From an uncultured Oscillospiraceae bacterium (GTDB taxonomy: Bacteria > Bacillota > Clostridia > Oscillospirales > Acutalibacteraceae), in contig USQH01000090.1 of assembly GCA_900556765.1 (NCBI GenBank), forward strand, positions 1 through 5,991: a stretch of 5,991 nt of DNA, read 5' to 3'. The notes beneath the pieces are model-generated. The model ran no database searches. It saw only the letters and a program-made list of their open reading frames with translations, and was not told the origin of the DNA. Both the position numbers and the translations under genes were made by a program. Shown here in pieces: positions 1 to 5,991 of this stretch (within the stretch, counting starts at the first letter, position 1; each line of letters starts with the position of its first letter).

Positions 1-182
1 TATTGCAAGCGCTGTTCTCTGCTGAAAAGGACGGTTTCGAAAATTCGTATCTGTTTTGCCTGTACGATATTGACGACAGCGATAAAATGCTGTGGGGAGC
101 ATTCATCGGTTCGGCGGACGCAGTCAGTGCGAATAGGGAAGCGGCGAGCGATATTATGAGCAGTGCCAAGGCGGCCGATTAA
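1..182 (+). CDS. C-terminal fragment of an unrecognised protein
   Basis: Reading from base 3, an open frame of 59 codons runs to a TAA at 180-182; the start lies left of the window. The other two plus frames are closed within this stretch (TGA at 23-25 in one, TGA near 157-159 in the other), which supports this frame. The visible peptide begins LQALFSAEKDGF, contains a hydrophobic/aromatic patch (YLFCLYDI), an acidic turn (DIDDSDK), a Trp-Gly pair and an Ala/Ser-rich probable helix at the end (from about EAASDIM to the C-terminus). I recognise no family. A hairpin terminator follows 24 bases after the stop, consistent with a real gene end. The gene converges on the minus-strand cluster, so it is not part of that operon. 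I am fairly sure it is coding and have no view on function. Confidence 0.6.
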   Translation, partial: LQALFSAEKDGFENSYLFCLYDIDDSDKMLWGAFIGSADAVSANREAASDIMSSAKAAD

Positions 183-205
183 AAGAGAATACGGCAAAAC
201 CATAA

Positions 206-250
206 AACAAACGCGGAACATTGTACTTTCAATGCTCCGCGTTGTTTGTT
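206..250. terminator. Probable bidirectional intrinsic terminator between convergent genes
   Basis: Bases 212-217 (cgcgga) pair with 236-241 (tccgcg), then one A/C mismatch (218/235), then 219-223 (cattg) pairs with 230-234 (caatg) around a 6-base loop. Outside this core, aacaaa (206-211) can pair with tttgtt (245-250) across a 3-base bulge. The flanks are T-rich on the plus side (ttgtttgtt) and A-rich on the left, which gives a T-rich tail on the minus strand. It lies between the stop codons of the left-edge gene (182) and the epimerase-like gene (269), exactly where a shared terminator is expected. Confidence 0.75.
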
Positions 251-268
251 ATGCAATTTTGCAAAATC

Positions 269-1018
269 CTATAAGTTAAAAATATATTCAGCATTCATAC
301 GCGCACTTTTCATTTCGCCGATCGTACTGTCATCCTGCTCAACGATGAATCGGTCAATACCGTGTGCAAGACAGTCGTGTATAGTTTGTTTTACATCAAT
401 TACGCTGCCGTTTTGCAGTTCGGTTACAATGCGCTCGTCCATGCTTTTTATTTGCTTTAAATGAATGAGCGGAATTCGGTCGCCGTAACGCGAAACTATG
501 TCACCGACATTTCCGCCGCCGAATGTTGCCCAGCCTGTATCAAGCTCAAAACTAACAGAGTCGGATGTGTTGTCGAACATCAGCTCAAGCGAACTTTTGC
601 CGCAGGCGTGGTGCGTCATATCGGCGTCGTGATTGTGAAATACAAAATGTATTCCGCGCTTTTCAAGCTCGCTTGCGTAGGAGTTGAAACGCTCGCAGAT
701 GCGCATTACAGTGTCGTAATCCTTTGTACCGCCTATCCACGCCAGCACGAATGTGTCACATTTAAGCTCAGACAGCGTTTTCACGGTTGCACCGATATTG
801 TCGGACAGCAGGTCGTTTTCGCCGCCGTGCATGGAGTATATTTCAAGCCCGAGTTCATCACAAGCAGCTTTCATTTTCTCAGGACTGATAGAATCAAAGC
901 CTGCCGCTTCGACACCGCGGTAGCCCATTTCTGTAATTTCACGCAGTACCGCTTCAGGGTCGTCGGAAAAAGCATCCCTTACTGAGAAAAGCTGTAACGC
1001 AAATTTATCTATTATCAT
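269..1018 (-). CDS. Sugar phosphate isomerase/epimerase-like TIM-barrel protein
   Basis: A 249-residue protein of the xylose-isomerase-like TIM-barrel superfamily (AP endonuclease family 2 fold), whose members mostly isomerise or epimerise sugars, inositol derivatives or their phosphates using a divalent metal. Visible family marks, in order: QLFSVRD (9-15) on the first strand, GYRGVEAAGF (32-41), SMHGG (62-66), FHNHD (127-131), ELDTGWA (158-164), IPLIHLK (182-188) and FIVEQD (224-229). By family analogy, the metal site should draw on Glu37, His128 or His130, Asp160, His186 and Glu227; this assignment is inference. Length is normal for the family and there is no signal peptide, so it should be cytosolic. 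The ATG is preceded by GGAGG (1026-1030 on the opposite strand) at 7 bases. It is last in the probable operon, 43 bases after the lipoprotein cyclophilin. No sugar kinase, dehydrogenase or transporter is adjacent, so the substrate is unknown; a hydroxypyruvate-isomerase or IolE-like activity is equally possible. Confidence 0.88.
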   Translation of the reverse strand: MIIDKFALQLFSVRDAFSDDPEAVLREITEMGYRGVEAAGFDSISPEKMKAACDELGLEIYSMHGGENDLLSDNIGATVKTLSELKCDTFVLAWIGGTKDYDTVMRICERFNSYASELEKRGIHFVFHNHDADMTHHACGKSSLELMFDNTSDSVSFELDTGWATFGGGNVGDIVSRYGDRIPLIHLKQIKSMDERIVTELQNGSVIDVKQTIHDCLAHGIDRFIVEQDDSTIGEMKSARMNAEYIFNL

Positions 1019-1020
1019 GC

Positions 1021-1036
1021 AAAAACCTCCGTTTTT
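1021..1036 (-). promoter_or_regulatory. Ribosome binding site inside a short inverted repeat
   Basis: On the minus strand, the ribosome binding site of the epimerase-like gene sits in AAAAAC-GGAG-GTTTTT, a perfect 6-bp inverted repeat with GGAG in the 4-base loop. The ribosome binding site itself is clear and fixes the ATG at 1018. The hairpin is A/U-rich and weak, so any regulatory role is speculative. Confidence 0.45.
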
Positions 1037-1061
1037 AGGGGGAACTAAAGCAAATATAGGA

Positions 1062-1952
1062 TTACTTTGCGCTGTATTTAATTATTTCGGCGCTTTCGAT
1101 GGTAACATCGGTCAGCGGCTTTGATTTGTCATCAACCTTTACCGCCGCAATAGCGTCAACAACATCCATGCCGTCGTACACCTGACCGAACACAGTGTGA
1201 CCGCCGCTTGCTCTCCACGCTCCGTCGAGATGAATGTTGCCGCCGTACTGTTTGTACAGTTCACGCACTTTTTCGGGTACGAGCTTAGGATTGGGCGCCA
1301 GTTGCTCGTCAATAAACTGCTGAACAGTCGGATAATAGCTTTTGAAATCGGAATAGTAGGAGCAATACTGCTCATAGCTTTTGTTCAGCGTATCGATGCG
1401 AGAGTCATAATCAAAGATTGCTTCGTTATATCCGCTTGCATCCGCCTGGTTTATGAAAAACTGACTGCCGTTTGTGTTGACGCCGGAATTTGCCATTGCA
1501 AGAGAGCCGCGCAAATTCATCAGTTTTTCGCAAAATTCGTCCTCAAACGCACTGCCCCAAAGCGATTTGCCGCCGCTGCCCGTTGCCGTCGGGTCGCCGC
1601 CCTGAATCATGAATCCGCTTATTACGCGGTGGAACGAGATGCCGTTGTAGTATCCCTTTTTAATCAGGCCCTTAAAGTTTTCGACCGCCTTAGGAGCGCC
1701 GTCGGGGAAAAGGCGAATGAATATATCGCCCATGCTCGTATGCAGCACAGCGACTTCTTCGCCGTCCTGCGGCAGCTCAAGCTGAAATCCGTAGTCCTTG
1801 TCCTGATATGAAGAAATGGTCGCGTTTTGAGGAATTTTATTGCTGCCGGAGCTGCTGTTTGCGGCACCGCCGTCGTCGGATTTGCCGCAGCCGGCGAGTC
1901 CGGCAAGCATAGCTACGGACAGGGCCAAACTGATTATTCTACGCATTTTCAT
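1062..1952 (-). CDS. Cyclophilin-type peptidyl-prolyl cis-trans isomerase, lipoprotein
   Basis: A 296-residue extracytoplasmic cyclophilin. The N-terminus has basic residues (MKMRR), a hydrophobic stretch and the lipobox LAGC, so Cys22 should be lipid-modified after signal peptidase II cleavage. A Gly/Ser/Asp/Asn-rich linker (23 to about 60) tethers the cyclophilin domain (about 66-295). Domain marks: APKAVENF (85-93), FHRVISGFMIQGGDP (107-121), NLRGSLAMAN (146-155), TNGSQFFIN (160-168) and HTVFGQVYDGMDVVDAI (252-268). The catalytic Arg of human CypA (Arg55) corresponds to Arg109; Phe60, Gln63, Phe113 and His126 correspond to Phe114, Gln117, Phe166 and His252. Between FFIN and HTVFG there are about 84 residues against about a dozen in CypA; this Tyr-rich, probably helical insertion (about 170-250) blurs the position of CypA Trp121 (Trp246 is closest). 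The start is fixed by AGGAGG 8 bases upstream; Met3 would be too far from it. It lies 19 bases after the cytosolic paralogue. Likely role: folding of secreted or cell-wall proteins. Confidence 0.95.
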   Translation of the reverse strand: MKMRRIISLALSVAMLAGLAGCGKSDDGGAANSSSGSNKIPQNATISSYQDKDYGFQLELPQDGEEVAVLHTSMGDIFIRLFPDGAPKAVENFKGLIKKGYYNGISFHRVISGFMIQGGDPTATGSGGKSLWGSAFEDEFCEKLMNLRGSLAMANSGVNTNGSQFFINQADASGYNEAIFDYDSRIDTLNKSYEQYCSYYSDFKSYYPTVQQFIDEQLAPNPKLVPEKVRELYKQYGGNIHLDGAWRASGGHTVFGQVYDGMDVVDAIAAVKVDDKSKPLTDVTIESAEIIKYSAK

Positions 1953-1971
1953 GTCATTATCCTCCTGATTA

Positions 1972-2562
1972 TTAAAGGACGGTTACATCTATACCGAGAA
2001 TTTTTATTTCATCGATTGGCTTGTCTCTGCCGTCGACTGCCGCAGATGCAATGGCATCAACGACGTCCATACCGTCGTATACTTGACCGAACACGGTATG
2101 ATGATAGTCGAGCCACGGCGTGCCGCCGACCTTTTCATATGCTTCAACGCAGTTGGCAGGGTAGCTGTCGGGCAGATCTTTCATTTGCTCTGTCATTCCG
2201 TCGGGCACCGAGGAGGCGTGAACGATGAAAAACTGACTGCCGTTGGTGCATGGACCGGCATTGGCCATTGAAAGAGCGCCGCGCAGATTGTGCAGTTCGG
2301 GGGTAAATTCGTCCTCAAACGGGCGTCCCCAAATTGATTTGCCGCCCGTTCCGGTACCGTTCGGGTCACCGCCCTGAATCATAAAGTCGCGGATGACTCG
2401 ATGAAAGATGATACCGTCGTAGTAGCCGTTTTTTGCGTGAGTTGTAAAGTTTTCAACGGCTTTAGGAGCGTGTTCGGGAAAAAATTTTACCTTGATATCG
2501 CCCATGGTGGTTTTGATTACTGCAACTGTATCGTTGCTTTTCGGAGCTGCAAGCTGATTCAT
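1972..2562 (-). CDS. Cyclophilin-type peptidyl-prolyl cis-trans isomerase, cytosolic (PpiB-like)
   Basis: A 196-residue cyclophilin that catalyses cis-trans isomerisation of peptide bonds before proline. There is no signal peptide or lipobox (it begins MNQLAAPKSN), so it should act in the cytosol. Motifs: APKAVENF (32-39), IFHRVIRDFMIQGGDP (52-67), HNLRGALSMANAGP (91-104), TNGSQFFIV (106-114), PWLDYHHTVFG (149-159) and VYDGMDVVDAI (161-171). All the CypA active-site positions are visible: Arg55, Phe60, Gln63, Phe112 (CypA Phe113), Trp150 (Trp121) and His155 (His126). It is longer than the compact bacterial PpiB because about 40 residues separate FFIV from HTVFG. AAGGAG lies about 9 bases upstream of the ATG. 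It follows the ATPase by 36 bases and precedes its lipoprotein paralogue by 19, with no terminator in either gap, which supports co-transcription. The strong match between the two cyclophilins suggests an old tandem duplication followed by gain or loss of a secretion signal. Confidence 0.95.
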   Translation of the reverse strand: MNQLAAPKSNDTVAVIKTTMGDIKVKFFPEHAPKAVENFTTHAKNGYYDGIIFHRVIRDFMIQGGDPNGTGTGGKSIWGRPFEDEFTPELHNLRGALSMANAGPCTNGSQFFIVHASSVPDGMTEQMKDLPDSYPANCVEAYEKVGGTPWLDYHHTVFGQVYDGMDVVDAIASAAVDGRDKPIDEIKILGIDVTVL

Positions 2563-2598
2563 TGTATTTATCTCCTTGATCTTTAAAATTTGTCCGGT

Positions 2599-5244
2599 TT
2601 ATGCTTTTACTTTGCCGATAAGGCGCTTTACAAGCTTAACTGCTTCGCAAATAAAGAGCGGTGCTATCGAAAGCAGACCTACGATCCACGCTTGATTGCC
2701 GTTTATATCCGCTACGCCGAAAACTGAGCTTGCCGGAGTGAATATAACCAACGCCATTAGTGCAAGCGACACTGCGGCAGCACCGAGTATAAACTTGTTT
2801 TTAAGCAGTCCGACCGAGAATGTTGAGCGGTTTGAGCGTGAGTTAAATGCCTGTACGAGCTGTGTAAAGGTGAGGGTCATGAATGCCATGGTTTTGGCAA
2901 CCTCTTCGCCGGCGCTCATTCCGAGAGCAAAAGCGATGAGGGTCAGTGCGCCGACCATAAATCCCTGATACAGCGTGTTGAATCCCAGTCCGTTTGCAAA
3001 CAGGCTTTCGTTTTTTGCACGCGGTGCGCGCTTCATAATGTCTTCTTCAACCGGTTCAACGCCGAGCGCAAGCGCGGGCAGTCCGTCTGTTACAAGATTG
3101 ATCCACAGAAGGTGCAGAGCGCTCAGCGGAGACATACCCCAAATCAGCATACCGAAGAAAACGGTCAGTATCTCTCCGAGATTACAGGACAGCAGGTATT
3201 GTACCGATTTTTTTATGTTATCGTATATTCCGCGGCCTTCCTCGACGGCGGAGATAATAGTCGCAAAGTTGTCATCGGTGAGGGTCATGTCAGCGGCACC
3301 CTTTGCAACATCGGTGCCCGTTATGCCCATGGCGCAGCCGATATCGGCTGCTTTAAGCGCGGGTGCGTCATTTACTCCGTCGCCGGTCATTGCCACGACG
3401 TGTCCTCGGCGCTGCCATGCACGAACGATGCGAATCTTATCCTCAGGCGATACGCGGCCGTAGACCGAGTAGTTTTCAATCTGTTCGTACAGTTCGTCGT
3501 CACTCATGCGGCTCAGATCCTCGCCGTTCATAACGCCCTGATCGCGGCTGTCGATAATACCTACCTGCTCGGCTATTGCGGCGGCGGTAGCGGCATTGTC
3601 GCCGGTTATCATTATTGTGCGTATGCCTGCCTCTTTGCACTTTTTAACGGCGGCAATTGCTTCGGGACGCGGCGGATCGATCATACCCATCAGTCCGATA
3701 AAGGTGAGATCGTTTTCAAGTGCCTCGCTGGTCGGATTGGTCGTCAGCGTCAGGTCGTCTATGCGTTTAATAGCGACAGCGAGTACTCGCAGTGCCTGAG
3801 CGCTCATTGCTTCGTTGGCCTTTTCCGCGTTCTGCGTATCGCTGTTGGTGCATCGCGGCAGCAGTATGTCGGGAGCGCCCTTTACAATGGCGTATGTAGT
3901 GCCGTCAATAATATTAACCGTAGTCATAAGTTTTCTGTCGCTGTCAAACGGTATTTCGCTCAGTCGCGGATAAATATTAGCAATTTCCGATTTCGTTATA
4001 CCGGCATATTTTTCGTATGCGTCGATAATCGCCACTTCGGTCGGGTCGCCGATAGCAACACGCTTGCCGTCCTCAATGCTGATTTCAGCGTCGCTGCATA
4101 TTGATCCGGCGCGCAAAGCAAACTCGCTCTGCGGTGTCAGTTCGACCTGATCGCTTGAGAGATTGATAAATTCCTTGCCGTCAAAGAGCAGTACCATGGT
4201 CATTTTGTTCTGAGTCAGTGTACCTGTTTTATCGGAGCAAATGACCGATGCGCTGCCGAGCGTTTCCACTGCGGGCAGACGGCGTATGATGGCATTTTTC
4301 TTCACCATTCGCTGTACGCCGAGCGCGAGTACGATGGTGACTATGGCAGGCAGCCCCTCCGGTATGGCGGCGACGGCAAGCGACACCGCTGTCATGAATA
4401 CCGATACGAAATTCTCAAGCAGGGACAGCTCGCTGTCTCTGAATATCATGCCGATGACGAATATGATCGCACATATAACGATTGCCGCCGTGCCGAGCGT
4501 CTTGCCAAGCTCGGCGAGCCGCTTTTGCAGAGGAGTGGTGGTGCTGTCGGTATCGAGCATTGTGGCGATCTTACCCATTTCGGTGCTCATGCCGGTGCCC
4601 GTGACTACAGCGCGGCAGTTACCGCCGGAGACGGAACAGCCGGCAAAAACCATGTTTGCGCGGTCTCCGATAGATGTAATATCAGTCAACTGAACGTCGG
4701 CGTATTTTTCGGCGCTGACGCTTTCGCCCGTTAGCGCCGATTCCTCACAGTGAAGCATATTCGAGGACAGCAGACGCGCGTCTGCCGGAATGTAGTCGCC
4801 TGCCTCCAGAACAATTATATCGCCGGGAACAAGTTCGTCCGACCGAATGACCGACAGCGTGCCGTCGCGCATCACCTTAGCCGACGGTGCCGCCATGTTT
4901 TTCAGCGCGTCCAATGCAGATTCGGCGCGGTTTTCCTGTATCACACCGAGCAGAGCGTTAAGCAACACTATTGCAACGATGATCAGCGGCTCAAACCAAC
5001 TGCCGTCGCCTGAAATAATCGTTGTGATCAGTGAAATTGCAGCCGCGATGAGCAGAATAATTATCATGTAATCCTTAAATTGCTCGGCGAACTTTTGCAA
5101 TATCGTTTTTTTCTTACCTTGAGCAAGCTGATTCTTTCCGTATACGCCGATGCGCCTGTTTGCATCTTCGGCGGTCAGTCCGCGCTCGGCGTCGGTGTCA
5201 AGCTCCTTTAGTAACTGCGTAATATCGGCACTGTGCCATATCAT
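2599..5244 (-). CDS. P-type Ca2+-transporting ATPase (P2A/SERCA-like)
   Basis: An 881-residue cation pump that uses ATP to export Ca2+ (possibly also Mn2+) across the cell membrane. Order of parts: N-terminal cation ATPase domain (about 1-50); M1-M2 (about 58-103); actuator domain with TGES (172-175); M3-M4 (about 250-310) with the ion-site turn PEGLP (295-299); phosphorylation motif DKTGTLT with Asp338; nucleotide domain with KGAP (455-458); TGDN (547-550) and TGDGVNDAPA (620-629); M5-M10 (about 681-872). SERCA Ca2+ ligands are matched: Glu296 (Glu309), Asn688 and Glu691 (Asn768, Glu771), Asn716, Thr719 and Asp720 (Asn796, Thr799, Asp800). The M8 Glu908 position appears to be Gln795, as in plasma-membrane Ca2+ pumps. 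There is no CPC or heavy-metal-binding domain, which argues against a copper or cadmium pump. Length is normal for bacterial members such as the B. subtilis YloB type. The ATG has GGAGG 7 bases upstream. It is the first gene of the probable operon. Confidence 0.96.
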   Translation of the reverse strand: MIWHSADITQLLKELDTDAERGLTAEDANRRIGVYGKNQLAQGKKKTILQKFAEQFKDYMIIILLIAAAISLITTIISGDGSWFEPLIIVAIVLLNALLGVIQENRAESALDALKNMAAPSAKVMRDGTLSVIRSDELVPGDIIVLEAGDYIPADARLLSSNMLHCEESALTGESVSAEKYADVQLTDITSIGDRANMVFAGCSVSGGNCRAVVTGTGMSTEMGKIATMLDTDSTTTPLQKRLAELGKTLGTAAIVICAIIFVIGMIFRDSELSLLENFVSVFMTAVSLAVAAIPEGLPAIVTIVLALGVQRMVKKNAIIRRLPAVETLGSASVICSDKTGTLTQNKMTMVLLFDGKEFINLSSDQVELTPQSEFALRAGSICSDAEISIEDGKRVAIGDPTEVAIIDAYEKYAGITKSEIANIYPRLSEIPFDSDRKLMTTVNIIDGTTYAIVKGAPDILLPRCTNSDTQNAEKANEAMSAQALRVLAVAIKRIDDLTLTTNPTSEALENDLTFIGLMGMIDPPRPEAIAAVKKCKEAGIRTIMITGDNAATAAAIAEQVGIIDSRDQGVMNGEDLSRMSDDELYEQIENYSVYGRVSPEDKIRIVRAWQRRGHVVAMTGDGVNDAPALKAADIGCAMGITGTDVAKGAADMTLTDDNFATIISAVEEGRGIYDNIKKSVQYLLSCNLGEILTVFFGMLIWGMSPLSALHLLWINLVTDGLPALALGVEPVEEDIMKRAPRAKNESLFANGLGFNTLYQGFMVGALTLIAFALGMSAGEEVAKTMAFMTLTFTQLVQAFNSRSNRSTFSVGLLKNKFILGAAAVSLALMALVIFTPASSVFGVADINGNQAWIVGLLSIAPLFICEAVKLVKRLIGKVKA

Positions 5245-5310
5245 CGCTATTCCTCCAGTTTATATCAGTTAATATGTCGGTTTCGGTATTTAACTTTTGC
5301 AAACACTTCC

Positions 5311-5339
5311 ATTTTACATCAAATCGCTGTCAAAAGCAA
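5311..5339 (-). promoter_or_regulatory. Candidate sigma-A-type promoter for the ATPase-cyclophilin operon
   Basis: On the minus strand, TTGCTT (5339-5334) and TAAAAT (5316-5311) are separated by exactly 17 bases, giving a plausible -35/-10 pair and an untranslated leader of roughly 60 bases before the ATPase ATG at 5244. An exact TTGACA (5333-5328) also occurs here but is only 11 bases from TAAAAT, too close for a normal promoter. The site lies in AT-rich sequence downstream of the upstream gene's terminator, which is where the operon promoter should be. The rest of 5245-5382 shows no other feature I can support. Confidence 0.5.
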
Positions 5340-5377
5340 TTAAAATATGTCATATTAAGGATGCCTTACGGCGTTTC

Positions 5378-5427
5378 GATAAAATAACCGCCGCGGTCGG
5401 ATTATTCCGGTGACCGCGGCGGTTATT
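5378..5427 (-). terminator. Strong intrinsic terminator of the right-edge gene
   Basis: Bases 5383-5398 and 5412-5427 form a perfect 16-bp inverted repeat with a GC-rich core (accgccgcggt) around a 13-base loop. On the minus strand the hairpin is followed by a T-rich tail (about 5385-5378, ttattttat). It starts 10 bases after the TAA at 5440-5438, so it ends the right-edge gene and insulates the ATPase operon from read-through. Confidence 0.85.
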
Positions 5428-5437
5428 ATTGTACATA

Positions 5438-5991
5438 TTAATCGTATTTGTTGCCGATGGCTTTTCCGTTTGCGAGCGGCTCAAGGCAGTCGACCAGATC
5501 GTCGACCAATGTTTTATTTACCAATGCAGTTCCCTTGCCGTTAAGCTTATAGATGCATCGGCGCACATTGTTTGCATAGGGGTAAATAATTATCTCGTCG
5601 GCTTTTTTGCCTTCGGTGGTGTATGTTACGTTGAATTTGATAATGTAATTGTTGTCGGACGGCGTTACCGTTTCCTCATTTTCAAGTGCGGACAGATAGA
5701 GAAGACGGGTATAGTAGTAGCAGAACTCATCCTGATCGATCTTTTTACCGGCGTCGGTGGTAACGGCGAACTGGCTTGCGTTATCCTTATCGTGGTCAAG
5801 TGTGAATTTGACCGTCTTACCTCCGCCGACGCTTACCGTCATGCTTTCGACGTATTTGACATACTCAATAAAGAGCTTTTCGTAGTAAATATCGGTAGAC
5901 TTCAATTCCACGAAATTGTTGGTTTCGGCATCCAGTCGGTAAATAATGTTGTGGTTGACTACCGTTTTACCGCCGTCGGTGGAATAGGAAA
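5438..5991 (-). CDS. Partial beta-rich protein of unknown function, possibly DUF4340-like
   Basis: The reading frame is open from the window edge to a TAA at 5440-5438, giving 183 visible residues of a C-terminal part; the true start lies beyond the right edge. A GTG at 5911-5909 could be taken as a start, but the frame continues upstream with similar composition (SYSTDGGKTV, then NIIYRLDAETNNF) and no ribosome binding site is evident, so I treat it as internal. The protein is polar, rich in Tyr, Asp, Lys, Asn and Thr, with alternating hydrophobic residues typical of beta strands. Two similar units are seen: a DGGKTV segment near the edge and VGGGKTVKFTLDHD further on. The end (EIIIYPYANNVRRCIYKLNGKG, in part, then VNKTLVDDLVDCLEPL) recalls DUF4340-type proteins of Clostridia, which often accompany ABC-2 or gliding-type transporter genes. 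That resemblance is from memory and tentative. A strong terminator follows directly. Confidence 0.7.
   Translation of the reverse strand, partial: SYSTDGGKTVVNHNIIYRLDAETNNFVELKSTDIYYEKLFIEYVKYVESMTVSVGGGKTVKFTLDHDKDNASQFAVTTDAGKKIDQDEFCYYYTRLLYLSALENEETVTPSDNNYIIKFNVTYTTEGKKADEIIIYPYANNVRRCIYKLNGKGTALVNKTLVDDLVDCLEPLANGKAIGNKYD

Noticed and set aside
246..464. Small plus-strand open frame with a hydrophobic, Cys-containing N-terminus resembling a signal peptide
   Set aside because: It begins within the terminator region and overlaps the 3' end of the epimerase-like gene in antisense; no ribosome binding site is visible.
461..985. Plus-strand open frame of 174 codons opposite the epimerase-like gene
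   Set aside because: Antisense shadow of a gene with clear family motifs and its own ribosome binding site; no family features of its own.
1026..1042. CCCCC/GGAGG pairing that could hide the ribosome binding site of the epimerase-like gene
   Set aside because: In the mRNA the central pair is a C/A mismatch, leaving only 2+2 pairs, too weak to support.
1197..1811. Plus-strand open frame of 204 codons opposite the lipoprotein cyclophilin
   Set aside because: Antisense shadow of the cyclophilin; composition and lack of motifs argue against coding.
3112..4104. Long plus-strand open frame of 330 codons
   Set aside because: It lies wholly antisense to the ATPase, whose motifs are continuous and intact, has no recognisable domain, and is composed as a codon shadow (Cys/His/Tyr-rich).
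5245..5382. Possible yybP-ykoY (Mn2+) riboswitch before the P-type ATPase
   Set aside because: This riboswitch class often precedes such pumps, but the leader is only about 60 bases from the candidate promoter, AT-rich, and shows none of the conserved GC-rich paired elements.
5909..5911. GTG as the start of the right-edge gene
   Set aside because: The frame is open upstream to the window edge with matching composition and a similar repeat unit, and no ribosome binding site precedes the GTG.

Overview
The window looks like ordinary chromosomal DNA from an anaerobic, low-to-mid-GC Firmicute, most likely a Clostridia/Oscillospiraceae-type gut bacterium. This is inferred from strong GGAGG-type ribosome binding sites before every complete gene, a Gram-positive style lipoprotein signal (LAGC) with a Gly/Ser/Asn/Asp-rich linker, intrinsic terminators with U-tracts, and base composition near one half GC. 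The species cannot be fixed from this sequence alone.

Layout: at the left edge, the last 59 codons of an unrecognised plus-strand gene end at 182. It converges on a minus-strand cluster, and a hairpin at 206-250 sits between them as a probable two-way terminator. The minus-strand cluster, read from right to left, holds a P-type Ca2+-transporting ATPase (5244-2599), a cytosolic cyclophilin-type peptidyl-prolyl isomerase (2562-1972), a second cyclophilin carried as a lipoprotein (1952-1062), and a sugar phosphate isomerase/epimerase-like TIM-barrel protein (1018-269). Gaps of 36, 19 and 43 bases, each containing the next ribosome binding site and no terminator, suggest one four-gene operon. A candidate promoter lies at 5311-5339. 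Upstream of it, a strong 16-bp hairpin (5383-5427) closes off a further minus-strand gene, cut by the right edge, that encodes an extracellular-looking beta-rich protein possibly of the DUF4340 type.

How the genes may work together: the ATPase would keep cytosolic Ca2+ low by exporting it. The two cyclophilins are paralogues that appear to serve opposite sides of the membrane, one in the cytosol and one anchored outside, where they would speed proline isomerisation during folding. The TIM-barrel enzyme has no obvious functional link and may simply share the transcript. I see no mobile element, CRISPR array, tRNA, rRNA or riboswitch. I do not see convincing evidence of a new biological system. 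The most notable points are the paired cyclophilins with unequal insertions, their linkage to a Ca2+ pump, and the two unrecognised edge genes.
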